A stretch of DNA of 64,000 nt, from NCBI GenBank assembly GCA_021648145.1, contig JAKITI010000008.1, forward strand, positions 62,001 to 126,000, read 5' to 3'. Within the stretch, counting starts at the first letter, position 1. Each line of letters begins with the position of its first letter. The position numbers and the translations under genes were made by a program. The notes under the pieces were generated by a model. That model made no database searches. It was not told where the DNA came from and worked only from the letters and a program-made list of their open reading frames with translations. Source of the stretch: Gammaproteobacteria bacterium (lineage in GTDB: Bacteria > Pseudomonadota > Gammaproteobacteria > JAADGQ01). Shown here piece after piece: positions 8,345 to 20,037 of this stretch.

Positions 8345-10516
8345 TTAATTTACAACAGTATTAAGACCACCTTCATTATTTCCTGAATTTAGATCTCTCA
8401 TTGTCGATGTTGCCGCAGCTTTATTTGTGATAACTTCAGCTGTTGTTAATATTGCATTTACAGTGACAGTCGCAGTGTCCCCATTTACAATATCTCCCAA
8501 ATTACATACCAGAGGGCTACCAAAACAGTTGCCTGTCGCTGTATGGGATTGATATGTGGCTGAATCAGCAAGCGTTACAGTGACGATGACTCCTGCAGCA
8601 TCATTAGGGCCATTGTTTGTTATCTGCACTGTATAGGTTTCTGTTGCGTTGAGTGTGGCGGTCGCAGGGCCAGTCATGCTCACAGATAAATCAGCCGAAG
8701 GCTTGGCTTCTTCTATGACGGAAATCGCAAGGCCACCTTCAACCCCTTTTGGAGTGGTAATTGAAATAATAGCGACACCACTGTCACCATCATCCTCTCC
8801 TTGACCTTCTATGGATATGCCGAAGCCAATACCGCCGTTATAGTTCGTATTGTTAATCGAAAAGGAGCCATCAGAAATTAATGTTCCCGCCGTTGTTTCT
8901 ACTTTAACGGTTGTTCCCGCAGGCATGGGTTGATTATGCAGGTCAGAAAGTTGAACTGTTGTTGATCCAACGCCTCCATTGGGTATTGTTATGGTCGTTG
9001 GGTTAGCCGATAGATAGGCACCAGAGCCCGACATCACCAGAACTAAAGAGTCTCGTACATGGAGGGTTTGTTTTGCGCTGCAGAGCGTAGGGTGTTTGCA
9101 AAGTACGCCATTAAATTTACCATCAGCGGCATTGTATTGGCCATCTTCATTAAAATCGAAAAAGATATCCTGGCCTGAATTAAAAACACTGTTTTCATTA
9201 ATATCAAGGAATGCTTCAGGCAAGTCGGTGAAGGCCTCTCCATCGTCAAATACAAAATTTCCATTCTCATCAGTAAAGCTTTCTTCGCCTACTGCTGTTG
9301 CAGTGATTGTAGCTCTGCCTCCATAGGGTTGACCCAGTGGCGCATCCCCTGATTGTGGGCCTATATTTGGTGCACCAGTTGCCACGCAATTGTTAAGTGC
9401 AACATCAATATCAGCACCCACGATTGAGTTGATACCAAGAGCCTGTCCACAAGGGCGAACGTCTTGGCTGGTCCAGATAACAGAGCAGGCACCTCCCGAG
9501 GTTAAACACGAGCCTTCGATGCTACCGCCTTCTGTTGTAAAGGTGATTGCAGTACCATCGGGTACAGGATTGTTAAAACGGTCGGCTAAGCGTGCAGTGA
9601 CGGCAACTTCTACACCATCATGATTCCATGCCTCAGGGTTCAATGTAGTCGCACTGAGAGAGAAACTATTTTGATCAGGTAGACCCGTTGTAATAGTCAG
9701 CTGGTCTGATTGAGTTTTTAGCTGTGGTGAAGAGTTTGTAACTGTGGCAGTGATTCTTATCGGCGTAGATACGGTGCCTGATTGCACAACAGTCTGCACT
9801 TCGCCTTGGGAATTGGTTGTTCCCGTTTTGGGTGTTAGGGCAAGGCCGCCGATTGTTGTATTTAATGAAAAGATGACCTCTTCATCGGCCACGGGGCCGC
9901 CGACTGCATTGAGTACTTTGAAAATAACCGTGGATGTCTCTTCAAGTCCAGCGCCACCTGTACCTCTCAGTGCAATATTTGTAGGGGTGGCTGAAATAAA
10001 TTGAATGGAACCCAGTGCTGCTGGAAGTACGTTAACCGTTCCTGTTGCTTGAAGAGGGATGCCACTGACAACGGCTGTCGCAATAATTTTGTCACTCCCT
10101 GAGCAACCTTTTGCAATATAGGTGCTGGAAGCTCTCCCTGCAAAAGTGGAGGCTGGAGAAGTCAGCTCTGAAAGCCCTGTTTTTTCACACTCGGAATTAA
10201 AGACAACATCAGTGGGTGTGGTATATAAATTGCCTGCTTCATCAACGAGGTCAACCGTAATGCCTGTCGATGCGCCAGCAGAAAGGGAGCTTAAGCCAAT
10301 ATCGAGTACTCCAGAAACAAACGAACTGCCACTGCCGCTACCAATTCGTATGATAGGATTGGTGGCCGTGTCACCGCCTGTCGAGGTGTTGTCACCCCCT
10401 GTTGAGGTATTGGTATTTCCTGGTGAAGGGTTGGCAGAATCACCATAAAAAGCATCCTCACTGCCGCATGCTGTCAAAAATAATAGTGCTACCGATATCA
10501 ATAATCGTTTCTTCAC
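8345..10516 (-). CDS. Large Ig-like (Big-1 type) lipoprotein with acidic calcium-loop-like repeats
   Basis: A lipoprotein of 723 aa: the signal MKKRLLISVALLFLTAC has an LTAC lipobox. A Ser/Thr/Gly linker with a repeated TSTGGD unit follows. Then come at least three immunoglobulin-like domains of the bacterial Big-1/invasin type (segments such as VTARLADRFNNPVPDGTAITF and QLSDLHNQPMPAGTTVKV). Residues about 415-470 carry Asp-rich loops (DENGNFVFDDGEAF, DINENSVFNSGQD, DFNEDGQYNAADG) that look like calcium-binding or dockerin/TSP3-type loops. The last about 110 residues form a DUF11-type surface repeat (NNGPNDAAGV). It starts at GTG with GGAGGT upstream, 51 bp after pilQ, so it is likely cotranscribed with the pilus genes. 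Inferred role: cell-surface or adhesion component; the link with pili rests on position only. Confidence 0.8.
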   Translation of the reverse strand: MKKRLLISVALLFLTACGSEDAFYGDSANPSPGNTNTSTGGDNTSTGGDTATNPIIRIGSGSGSSFVSGVLDIGLSSLSAGASTGITVDLVDEAGNLYTTPTDVVFNSECEKTGLSELTSPASTFAGRASSTYIAKGCSGSDKIIATAVVSGIPLQATGTVNVLPAALGSIQFISATPTNIALRGTGGAGLEETSTVIFKVLNAVGGPVADEEVIFSLNTTIGGLALTPKTGTTNSQGEVQTVVQSGTVSTPIRITATVTNSSPQLKTQSDQLTITTGLPDQNSFSLSATTLNPEAWNHDGVEVAVTARLADRFNNPVPDGTAITFTTEGGSIEGSCLTSGGACSVIWTSQDVRPCGQALGINSIVGADIDVALNNCVATGAPNIGPQSGDAPLGQPYGGRATITATAVGEESFTDENGNFVFDDGEAFTDLPEAFLDINENSVFNSGQDIFFDFNEDGQYNAADGKFNGVLCKHPTLCSAKQTLHVRDSLVLVMSGSGAYLSANPTTITIPNGGVGSTTVQLSDLHNQPMPAGTTVKVETTAGTLISDGSFSINNTNYNGGIGFGISIEGQGEDDGDSGVAIISITTPKGVEGGLAISVIEEAKPSADLSVSMTGPATATLNATETYTVQITNNGPNDAAGVIVTVTLADSATYQSHTATGNCFGSPLVCNLGDIVNGDTATVTVNAILTTAEVITNKAAATSTMRDLNSGNNEGGLNTVVN

Positions 10517-10567
10517 AATGTACGACCTCCGTGTCTTCTATTCCTGTAATTACTTCAGGTTATATGA

Positions 10568-12667
10568 TTATTTCAAAATTTTAGGTGTCACAAAAATTAG
10601 TATTTCATCTTTTGTATCAACGCGTTGAGTCCTACGAAAAAGTGCTCCCAGATATGGGATATCACCCAGGAGAGGCACTTGGCTTATATCCGTACGTTTG
10701 ACCTGCTCGTAAACACCACCGAGTACCACCGTGTCTCCATTTTCAATGAGTACTTGTGTGGACACTTCTTTGGTATCAATGCTGGGAATTCCCTGAAATA
10801 TTTGGCCGACACGATCTTTTTTTACGGTGATATCGAGTAATACTCGATCATCAGGGGTAATTTGTGGTGTGACTTTCAAGCTTAATACGGCTTTTTTGAA
10901 AGCAATGGCGGGCACATTACTTGCACCTGATGCTGGCGTGATATAAGGGATCTCCGTGCCTTGCTCAATGGTTGCTTCACGTTGATTTGATGTAATAACG
11001 CGAGGGCTGGAGACCACTTCTCCGCGGTTTTCTGCTTGCATTGCTGAGAGCTCAAGGTCAAGTAAGTAATCTGAGCCGAGAATAGCGAAGGCGATCTGCC
11101 CTGTGGGCGCGCTGACCGGTAAATTGACATTCAACCTGTCTGAAAGGCCAGGGAGAGATATAGGGAATGGGCTCGATGAGTTTTGTAAATTAGCCGCCGC
11201 ACTAGTGGCCATGGTATTTACACCATTACCCGACGCGGTTGTCATCAAAGTAGAGCTTCCTTGCTGGCGAATGCCAGTGGCACCAAAGCGAACCCCCAGG
11301 TCTTTGCTGAAGCCATCATTGGCGATTACGATGCGTGATTCGATGAGTACCTGGCGTACCGGGATGTCGATTTGAGAGATGAGTCGTTTTAATTCGACTA
11401 TTTTTTCAGGCGTATCAAGTACCAGTAAAGCATTTGTTCGGGTATCGACGCTGACCGAGCCTCGCGGTGAAAGTAAAGCGCTCTCTTCTTCTTTGATCAA
11501 ATTAGCCATATTTTGTGCTTTGGCGTAATTAATCTGGATTAATTCAGATTGAAGAGCCGTAACTTCTTCGGCTTGTTTTTTTGCCTCAATTTCCTGCTTT
11601 TCTTGAGCGATCACTTCGCTGCTGGGGGCAATCATAATGACATTGCCTTTTTCCCGCATAGAAAGCCCGTGTGATTTTAAAATAATCTCCAAAGCTTGAT
11701 CCCAAGGCACATTTTTCAAGCGTAATGTAATATTGCCATTGACAGTATCACTCGCAACAATATTGAACCCTGAAAACTCAGCAATAATATCAAGCACTGA
11801 GCGAATTTCAATATTTTGAAAATTGAGATCCAGCTTGTCTCCACTGTATTTGGTCTTTCGCTTTTCAGCAGCATCTTGCTGTGTTTGAGTCATGGGTGTG
11901 ATCTCTATTGTAAAAGTATCACCAGATTGATAGGCGATATATTCACTATTTGCCTGTGTCCTGATATGCATTTGAGCGTTATTGCCTTGTTGGCGAGTAT
12001 CAATGGTGTGCACGGGTGTGGCAAAATCAACCACATCAAGACGTTGCTCCAAGTTTTTGAGCACTTCAGTTCCAATAAAATCAACAATAAGCGTATTTCC
12101 CTTTTTTTGCATATTAATAGGAACTTTATTATTGGAAAGGGATACTGTTATACGACCTTCACTTGATGTGCCGCGATGAAAGTCAATATTACGAATCGTA
12201 TTGTTGTGAGTATTGGCTGTATGCGACAGGTTTGAAGTTTTGCCCAAATGTGGAATAATTTGCGGCGTATTTGTTCCATGGCCTGCTTTTTCTCCGAGCG
12301 TGATATAAGCTCGGTTATCATGGACCGATATTTCATAAGGAACCATTTCTGACAAGTTAATAACGACTCGTGTCCGGCCTTTTGATTCAACCACCTGAGC
12401 ATAGTGCACAGCCCCCGCATTAATTTTTTTCTTTTTCTTTTTGACGTTATTGCGGGTGTTGGGGAAATCCAGAGCAATACGTGATGGGTCATCAATCGTA
12501 AAACTGAATGGCACTGATGTCGGTTTAGATAACACCAGTTCAATTTGTACTCTGTTATCAGGCAAACTGGAAACATTAATATCTTCCAGGGAATTTGTTA
12601 TTCCGGCAGAAAAAGCAGTGCCGGATGCGAAGAAAAGTACCAGCCAGATAGTTAAAAAATGTTTCAT
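10568..12667 (-). CDS. pilQ: Type IV pilus secretin PilQ
   Basis: PilQ forms the outer-membrane ring through which type IV pili extend. The 699 residues start with a signal peptide (MKHFLTIWLVLFFASGTAFSA). There follow two AMIN peptidoglycan-binding domains (about 25-130 and 160-265), an STN/N0 domain (DLNFQNIEIRSVLDIIAEFSGFN), a secretin N1 domain (SVSVDTRTNALLVLDTPEKI) and the secretin barrel (SPRVITSNQREATIEQG, then GDTVVLGGVYEQ and PYLGALFRR). A run of six lysines occurs in the first AMIN domain. The ATG at 12667 is preferred: AGGGA is about 10 nt upstream, whereas the ATG 12 nt earlier abuts it. Last of the pilMNOPQ genes. Confidence 0.96.
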   Translation of the reverse strand: MKHFLTIWLVLFFASGTAFSAGITNSLEDINVSSLPDNRVQIELVLSKPTSVPFSFTIDDPSRIALDFPNTRNNVKKKKKKINAGAVHYAQVVESKGRTRVVINLSEMVPYEISVHDNRAYITLGEKAGHGTNTPQIIPHLGKTSNLSHTANTHNNTIRNIDFHRGTSSEGRITVSLSNNKVPINMQKKGNTLIVDFIGTEVLKNLEQRLDVVDFATPVHTIDTRQQGNNAQMHIRTQANSEYIAYQSGDTFTIEITPMTQTQQDAAEKRKTKYSGDKLDLNFQNIEIRSVLDIIAEFSGFNIVASDTVNGNITLRLKNVPWDQALEIILKSHGLSMREKGNVIMIAPSSEVIAQEKQEIEAKKQAEEVTALQSELIQINYAKAQNMANLIKEEESALLSPRGSVSVDTRTNALLVLDTPEKIVELKRLISQIDIPVRQVLIESRIVIANDGFSKDLGVRFGATGIRQQGSSTLMTTASGNGVNTMATSAAANLQNSSSPFPISLPGLSDRLNVNLPVSAPTGQIAFAILGSDYLLDLELSAMQAENRGEVVSSPRVITSNQREATIEQGTEIPYITPASGASNVPAIAFKKAVLSLKVTPQITPDDRVLLDITVKKDRVGQIFQGIPSIDTKEVSTQVLIENGDTVVLGGVYEQVKRTDISQVPLLGDIPYLGALFRRTQRVDTKDEILIFVTPKILK

Positions 12668-12734
12668 AAAAATATACATCCCTGTTTTGTTAATTGAAGC
12701 GACTTCCCTGCACCAACTATGTCGTTGTTAATTA

Positions 12735-13274
12735 TTATTGGTTAAACGGTAAGTCCGTCAACCGTTCTTGCCACCCATTCATTCCATCAGGAACGATCTC
12801 TTTTAAAACTATTTTTTCATCACTGATTGTTGTAACCGTGCCAAAATTTTGCCCCATGTGGGAGCCATTTTTAACACGGGTTGTTTGGCCTTCAGGGGTT
12901 TTGATGAGTGCCCAAAGTATGCCTTTGAACTTAATGGTGCCTACCGCCTGGAGCGTATCAAGCGGAAAGCTTTCAAGCTCACTTCTCTTGCGCTGTGTAT
13001 CGGGTATCAGGCTACCATCTTTTGAAGCCTGCTTTTGTTTTATTGCTGTGATGGCGAACCAGTGTTGAAACGGATCACGTAGGTGAGCCACGTCATAACT
13101 AAAGTTGTCAAAAGGTTTAATTTCAGGCAAAGGCTTGATTTTTCCACTAGGGCGTGATTGAACTTCGGCTACGTAGGCTTGTAAGTCTTCAAGTTCGTTG
13201 TTGCTGCAAGCAGAAAGTAGCAAGCAGCACATTAATAATAGTGAAGTTTTGCTGGCGATTGATCTGGAATACAC
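12735..13274 (-). CDS. pilP: Type IV pilus lipoprotein PilP
   Basis: PilP is an inner-membrane lipoprotein that links the PilNO complex with PilQ in the periplasm. The 179 aa begin with a lipobox signal (LLLMCCLLLSAC). A flexible proline-containing linker follows (PLPEIKPFDNFSY) with the typical LRDPF segment. The C-terminal beta-domain contains LDTLQAVGTIKFKG and GQNFGTVTTISDEKIVLKEIV. It lies 2 bp after pilO and 67 bp before pilQ. Confidence 0.95.
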   Translation of the reverse strand: MYSRSIASKTSLLLMCCLLLSACSNNELEDLQAYVAEVQSRPSGKIKPLPEIKPFDNFSYDVAHLRDPFQHWFAITAIKQKQASKDGSLIPDTQRKRSELESFPLDTLQAVGTIKFKGILWALIKTPEGQTTRVKNGSHMGQNFGTVTTISDEKIVLKEIVPDGMNGWQERLTDLPFNQ

Positions 13275-13276
13275 GA

Positions 13277-13870
13277 TTAGTTGCTCTCCTCTTCAAGATA
13301 ACGGAAAGTTTTGGCCGTGGCCCGCATTGATAATTCCGTGTCTTTGTCTGATTTTCGGGAAATTTCGATATCGTGAAGCGTTACAATACGGGGCAGTGCA
13401 ACAACATCGCTGACAAATGACCCAAACTGGTGATAATCACCTTTGACATTGATTTTAATGGGCAGCTCTGCATAAAAATCGACGGGGCGCTCTTTTTCTG
13501 GTTTAAATAACTCAAACTCCAGACCGTTGCTTAACCCCGCTTGAGAGATGTCAACCAAAAGCTCGGACACTTCTGTCTCTCCGGGAAGTTGGCGCAGCAT
13601 TGAGCCAAAAGATCGTTTCATGTCGATTAACTGCTGTTTATAAGCATCCAGACTGGTGGCTTTATGTTGCTTGGCCTCAAATGTCTGCTTCAGTTGGTTC
13701 TCTTTTTTTTGAGCGGTTTCCAGTGTTTCCAGTTGACTCATGGTGTTGAACCAGATTCCTGCGCCCAATATAGCGATGATGAGTAAAATCACCATAAAAA
13801 TTTTAACAGAGATAGCCCAGTCACCGACTTCGGTGAAATCTAGGTTTTTAAAGTCAGAAGAGAGACTCAT
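13277..13870 (-). CDS. pilO: Type IV pilus assembly protein PilO
   Basis: PilO is a bitopic inner-membrane protein that pairs with PilN. The 197 aa show a short cytoplasmic N-terminus, one membrane helix (KIFMVILLIIAILGAGIWF), a long periplasmic coiled coil (about 45-90), and a ferredoxin-like C-terminal domain with GLEFELFKPEKERP and YHQFGSFVSDVVALPRIVTLHD, which is highly characteristic of the family. Gene spacing to pilN and pilP is 6 and 2 bp. Confidence 0.95.
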   Translation of the reverse strand: MSLSSDFKNLDFTEVGDWAISVKIFMVILLIIAILGAGIWFNTMSQLETLETAQKKENQLKQTFEAKQHKATSLDAYKQQLIDMKRSFGSMLRQLPGETEVSELLVDISQAGLSNGLEFELFKPEKERPVDFYAELPIKINVKGDYHQFGSFVSDVVALPRIVTLHDIEISRKSDKDTELSMRATAKTFRYLEEESN

Positions 13871-13876
13871 GTCGAT

Positions 13877-15764
<1,888 letters not shown>

Positions 15765-17642
15765 GTGAATTACCAAGAAAAATTTGATGTTATTGTTGTT
15801 GGCGGTGGCCATGCGGGAACAGAGGCAGCATTAGCTGCATCACGCGCGGGCTCTCGTACGTTATTATTGACTCATAATGTTGATACGCTGGGTATGATGA
15901 GTTGCAATCCAGCGGTTGGTGGTATTGGCAAGGGTCATTTGGTCAAGGAGGTTGATGCGCTGGGTGGGTTGATGGCGCATGCCATTGATATGGCCGGCAT
16001 TCATTTTCGGATATTAAATTCACGCAAAGGGCCCGCAGTGCGTGCAACGCGAGCTCAAGCCGATCGAACCTTATATAAGCAAGTTGTGCGGTCAGTATTA
16101 GAAAATCAGTCGAATTTATCTATTTTTCAGCAAGCTGTAGAAGATTTAATTTTAGATCAAGAGCACGTTGCGGGTGTGGTGACGCAAATGGGGCTTAAAT
16201 TTTTTGCGCCCAGTGTAGTGTTGACTGTGGGTACGTTTTTAACTGGGCGCATTCATATTGGCGAAGCCAATTATCAGGCAGGAAGGGCGGGTGACCCCGC
16301 AGCAAATGCATTAGGCCAACGATTAAGGGACTTACCCTTTCGTACCGGACGATTGAAAACGGGCACGCCCCCACGTTTAGATGGCAGAACGATTGACTAT
16401 AGCAAGCTGGAGGAGCAGCCCGGTGATTCACCTGTCCCCGTATTTTCTTTTCTGGGGGAAAAAGAGCAACATCCTCGTCAAGTTTCCTGTTTTATTACAA
16501 AAACAAATGAAGAAACACACGAAATTATTCGCCAAGGGATGTCGCGTTCACCACTTTTTACTGGGAAAATTGAAGGGGTAGGGCCTCGTTATTGCCCTTC
16601 AATTGAAGATAAAGTGGTGCGTTTTTCTGATAAAAATTCACACCAAATCTTTGTGGAGCCTGAAGGCCTGGATACGCATGAGGTGTATCCAAACGGGATT
16701 TCCACCAGCCTTCCTTTTGATGTGCAGTATGATTTTGTTCGCTCAATGGCTGGATTTGAAAATGTACATATTGTTCGGCCTGGGTATGCGATTGAGTATG
16801 ATTTTTTTGATCCGCGAGATTTAAAACCATCGCTTGAAACAAAAAATATTTCAGGGCTATATTTTGCAGGCCAAATTAATGGTACAACAGGTTATGAGGA
16901 GGCCGCTGCACAAGGGTTGATCGCAGGCTTAAATGCGGCACGTTTCGTGCAAGGGCTTGATGCCTGGTCACCGCGACGTGATGAAGCTTATATCGGCGTG
17001 TTGATTGATGATCTGGTGACTCAAGGCACACAGGAGCCTTACCGAATGTTTACCAGTCGCGCTGAACATCGTTTATTTCTCAGAGAAGATAACGCAGATT
17101 TGCGTTTGACACCTAAGGGGCGTGAATTAGGTTTGGTTGGTAATGAGCGTTGGAGCTCTTTTGAGAAAAAGCGTGAATTGATTGCGCAAGAGCAACAACG
17201 ACTGCTGAGCACAGTTTTGCAGCCTGCTGCATTAAGCGAAGCTGAAAGTAAAAAGCTGTTTGGTGGTCGACTCAAAAGAGAGCATAAATTATCAGAGTTA
17301 TTGCGTCGCCCTGATGTTGGCTACTTCGATTTGATGGCGCTGGAGAGTGCTGGGCCTGGGGTCAGTGATGAGTGTGTTGCCGCTCAAATTGAAATTCAAG
17401 CAAAATATTCGGGCTATATTGAGCGGCAACAGGTAGAAATTGAGAAGCATCGTCGTTATGAAGCGTTAATTATTCCCTCTGATTTTGAGTATAAAAAGGT
17501 GTCAGGCCTTTCTGTAGAGGTGCAGCAAAAGCTTGGTGATACTCGTCCTGTAACGGTTGGACAAGCGGCACGAATTTCTGGTGTAACACCTGCGGCAATA
17601 TCTTTGTTAATTGTCTATATGAAAAAAGCAAAAAGTGCATGA
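15765..17642 (+). CDS. mnmG: tRNA uridine-5-carboxymethylaminomethyl modification enzyme, FAD subunit
   Basis: MnmG (GidA), with the GTPase MnmE, installs the (carboxymethyl)aminomethyl group on U34 of certain tRNAs. The 625 aa are the usual length. Motifs are the FAD-binding [15 protein letters not shown], the [24 protein letters not shown] block with a catalytic cysteine, [17 protein letters not shown] with the second cysteine, [19 protein letters not shown], and the C-terminal helical MnmE-binding domain. Start codon is GTG. It heads the mnmG-rsmG-parA-parB cluster, with rsmG 3 bp downstream. mnmE is not in the window. Confidence 0.97.
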   Translation: MNYQEKFDVIVVGGGHAGTEAALAASRAGSRTLLLTHNVDTLGMMSCNPAVGGIGKGHLVKEVDALGGLMAHAIDMAGIHFRILNSRKGPAVRATRAQADRTLYKQVVRSVLENQSNLSIFQQAVEDLILDQEHVAGVVTQMGLKFFAPSVVLTVGTFLTGRIHIGEANYQAGRAGDPAANALGQRLRDLPFRTGRLKTGTPPRLDGRTIDYSKLEEQPGDSPVPVFSFLGEKEQHPRQVSCFITKTNEETHEIIRQGMSRSPLFTGKIEGVGPRYCPSIEDKVVRFSDKNSHQIFVEPEGLDTHEVYPNGISTSLPFDVQYDFVRSMAGFENVHIVRPGYAIEYDFFDPRDLKPSLETKNISGLYFAGQINGTTGYEEAAAQGLIAGLNAARFVQGLDAWSPRRDEAYIGVLIDDLVTQGTQEPYRMFTSRAEHRLFLREDNADLRLTPKGRELGLVGNERWSSFEKKRELIAQEQQRLLSTVLQPAALSEAESKKLFGGRLKREHKLSELLRRPDVGYFDLMALESAGPGVSDECVAAQIEIQAKYSGYIERQQVEIEKHRRYEALIIPSDFEYKKVSGLSVEVQQKLGDTRPVTVGQAARISGVTPAAISLLIVYMKKAKSA

Positions 17643-17645
17643 AGT

Positions 17646-18308
17646 ATGCGTAATTTTAATAGAGGGGCTTTACTTGAGCAGTTGGCTCAGGGGTGTGAGG
17701 AGTTAAATATTGCTCTACCTGAAAATCGCCAAAAAGCTTTGATTGAGTATCTTTATTTGCTGGTGAAGTGGAATCAGGCAATGAACTTAACAAGTGTTCG
17801 TGACCCTGATTCAATGGTTGTTCGTCACTTGCTCGATAGCTTGTCAGTTCTGCCTTATGTGTCAGGGAAGTATATATTGGACGTTGGTACGGGCGCAGGT
17901 TTACCCGGCATACCGTTGGCCGTTGCTTTGCCTGAGCAGCATTTTACATTGCTGGATTCACTTGGGAAGCGTACTCATTTTTTAATGCAGGTCGTTGCTC
18001 AATTGGGCTTGAAAAATGTAGATGTGGTACATTGCCGTTTAGAAAATTATAATGCACATCATGATTTTGATATTGTGGTGTCGCGTGCTTTTAGCAGTCT
18101 TCATAAATTTACATCTGAGGCAGTGGCGTATTGCGGAAAAGGCGGTAAGTTGCTTGCGATGAAAGGGTGTTTTCCTGATGAGGAGATGAATGCGTTGACC
18201 GGAGGTTGTGAAGTGCTTGCAGTGCATGCGTTAAAAGTCCCTGGCTTGGCTGCAGAAAGGCATGTTGTGGAGATTGGTTGTAGTCAATCAACGGCAACAA
18301 AAACTTGA
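17646..18308 (+). CDS. rsmG: 16S rRNA (guanine527-N7)-methyltransferase
   Basis: RsmG (GidB) methylates G527 of 16S rRNA using S-adenosylmethionine. The 220 aa carry LLVKWNQAMNLTSVRDPDSMVVRHLLDSL, the SAM-binding motif DVGTGAGLPGIPLA and SRAFSSLHKFT. It lies 3 bp after mnmG and directly before parA, in the conserved order. Confidence 0.96.
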   Translation: MRNFNRGALLEQLAQGCEELNIALPENRQKALIEYLYLLVKWNQAMNLTSVRDPDSMVVRHLLDSLSVLPYVSGKYILDVGTGAGLPGIPLAVALPEQHFTLLDSLGKRTHFLMQVVAQLGLKNVDVVHCRLENYNAHHDFDIVVSRAFSSLHKFTSEAVAYCGKGGKLLAMKGCFPDEEMNALTGGCEVLAVHALKVPGLAAERHVVEIGCSQSTATKT

Positions 18309-19106
18309 GTGTTTCGAAATTCGATTATGATAATTGCAGTGACAAATCAAAAAGGCGGGGTTGGTAAAACAACGACAAGTATTAATCTTGCCGCATCATT
18401 AAGCTCAATACGTCGGCGGGTTTTGTTGGTGGATCTCGATCCGCAGGGGAATGCAACTACAGGAAGTGGCGTTGAAAAGGTGGCTCAGGACAGAACAGTC
18501 TATGATGTATTGTTAGGCCAATGTGATATTAAAGATGCAATAATTTCTGTGGGTGAGGCGGGTTATATGCTACTGCCCGCTAATGCTGATCTGACGGCTG
18601 CTGAAGTTAAGCTTATGAATATATTTCAGCGTGAACAGCAGCTTAAATGGGCGTTGGATAAGGTTACAAAAGATTACGACTATGTTTTTATTGATTGCCC
18701 TCCATCATTGAATATGCTGACCGTGAATGCAATGGTCGCTTCGCAAGGAGTTATTATTCCTGTGCAATGTGAGTATTATGCGCTTGAGGGGTTGACGGCA
18801 TTGATGGATATCCTTGATCAGATTAGAGTCTCTCTCAACCCTGGTCTTCAGGTTTTTGGTTTGTTGCGTACAATGTATGATCCGCGAAATAAATTAGCCA
18901 AAGAGGTTTCAGAGCAGCTGCTCTCCCATTTTGGCGCTAAAGTTTATAACGCAATTATTCCGCGCAATGTGCGGCTTGCAGAAGCGCCTAGTTATGGGAC
19001 TCCAGCGATGCATTATGATGGTACTTCGGCTGGAGCAATGGCCTACCTAGCATTGGCGGGTGAGATGATTCGTAAAGAAAAAATTCAAGGTTCAGTGGAA
19101 CGATGA
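18309..19106 (+). CDS. parA: Chromosome-partitioning ATPase ParA (Soj)
   Basis: ParA is a Walker-type ATPase that binds DNA nonspecifically and moves ParB-parS complexes to segregate replicated origins. The 265 aa contain the deviant Walker A motif KGGVGKTTTSIN, LLVDLDPQGNAT, YDYVFIDCPPSLNMLTVNA and the C-terminal RNVRLAEAPSYG. The GTG at 18309 follows the rsmG stop directly; the ATG at 18327 (MIIAVTNQ) is an equally plausible start, and neither has a clear ribosome site, so translation is probably coupled to rsmG. The 3' end overlaps parB by 4 bp. Confidence 0.95.
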   Translation: MFRNSIMIIAVTNQKGGVGKTTTSINLAASLSSIRRRVLLVDLDPQGNATTGSGVEKVAQDRTVYDVLLGQCDIKDAIISVGEAGYMLLPANADLTAAEVKLMNIFQREQQLKWALDKVTKDYDYVFIDCPPSLNMLTVNAMVASQGVIIPVQCEYYALEGLTALMDILDQIRVSLNPGLQVFGLLRTMYDPRNKLAKEVSEQLLSHFGAKVYNAIIPRNVRLAEAPSYGTPAMHYDGTSAGAMAYLALAGEMIRKEKIQGSVER

Positions 19107-19972
19107 TTGCAAAGCGTAGAGGGTTAGGTAAAGGCTTGGGTGCATTGTTGGGTGATGTCCGGCCGGTTTTAAATGAGCCTCATGTCACGAATGACAATAG
19201 TGAGTTACGCATTTTGCCTGTTGATATGGTTCAGCGGGGCAAGTATCAGCCGCGTATTGATATGAAGCAGGAGACGCTGGAAGAGCTGGCTAATTCGATT
19301 CGGGCTCAAGGGGTTGTTCAGCCTATTGTTGTTCGAGCTATTTCCGATAAAAAATTCGAAATAATAGCGGGTGAACGGCGTTGGAGAGCTTCGCAGATGG
19401 CGGGATTGCAAGATATTCCGGCTGTCGTGCGTGATGTGCCGGATGAGACGGCCATTGCAATTGCTTTGATTGAAAATATCCAGCGGGAAGATCTAAATCC
19501 TGTGGAAGAGGCCAGTGCGCTGCAAAGGTTAATTGAAGAGTTTTCGTTAACGCATCAAGAGGCTGCTGAAGCGGTGGGGCGGTCACGTACTTCAGTCACA
19601 AATTTGCTGCGTTTGCTGGATTTGCATGAGCATGTGAAGACCATGCTAGTGAGGGGTGAGCTGGAGATGGGGCATGCACGTGCTTTGTTAAGTTTAACAG
19701 AAAAAGAGCAAAAGCAGGCTGCAACCAAGGTTGTTAAACGTGGTTTGACTGTACGGGAAACGGAGCATCTGGTTCGGTCAGTGCTGGCTGGGTCAGATCA
19801 GCCTGAAAAGCATAGATATATTGATCCAGACATAAAAAAACTAGAAGAGACTCTGTCGGAAAAGCTTGGTGCTGAACTAAAAGTTCAACACAACTCCAAG
19901 GGGAAAGGGCGTGTCACTATTCACTACAATAGTTTGGATGAACTGGATGGTATTTTGGCTCATTTAAAATAA
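19103..19972 (+). CDS. parB: Chromosome-partitioning CTPase/DNA-binding protein ParB
   Basis: ParB loads at parS sites as a CTP-dependent clamp near the origin. The 289 aa show the N-terminal ParA-interacting RRGLGKGLGALLGD, the CTP-binding region with RGKYQPR and IIAGERRWRASQMAG (GERRWRA is the hallmark), ALIENIQREDLNPVEEA, a helix-turn-helix around SLTHQEAAEAVGRSRTSVTNLLRLL, and a C-terminal dimer domain. I found no canonical parS (TGTTTCACGTGAAACA) in the window. Confidence 0.96.
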   Translation: MIAKRRGLGKGLGALLGDVRPVLNEPHVTNDNSELRILPVDMVQRGKYQPRIDMKQETLEELANSIRAQGVVQPIVVRAISDKKFEIIAGERRWRASQMAGLQDIPAVVRDVPDETAIAIALIENIQREDLNPVEEASALQRLIEEFSLTHQEAAEAVGRSRTSVTNLLRLLDLHEHVKTMLVRGELEMGHARALLSLTEKEQKQAATKVVKRGLTVRETEHLVRSVLAGSDQPEKHRYIDPDIKKLEETLSEKLGAELKVQHNSKGKGRVTIHYNSLDELDGILAHLK

Positions 19973-20037
19973 AGGATTCTCCACTTGCGGCACAATTTAC
20001 TTATCGCTATACTCCTCTACCGAAAGTTTGTAGGTGC

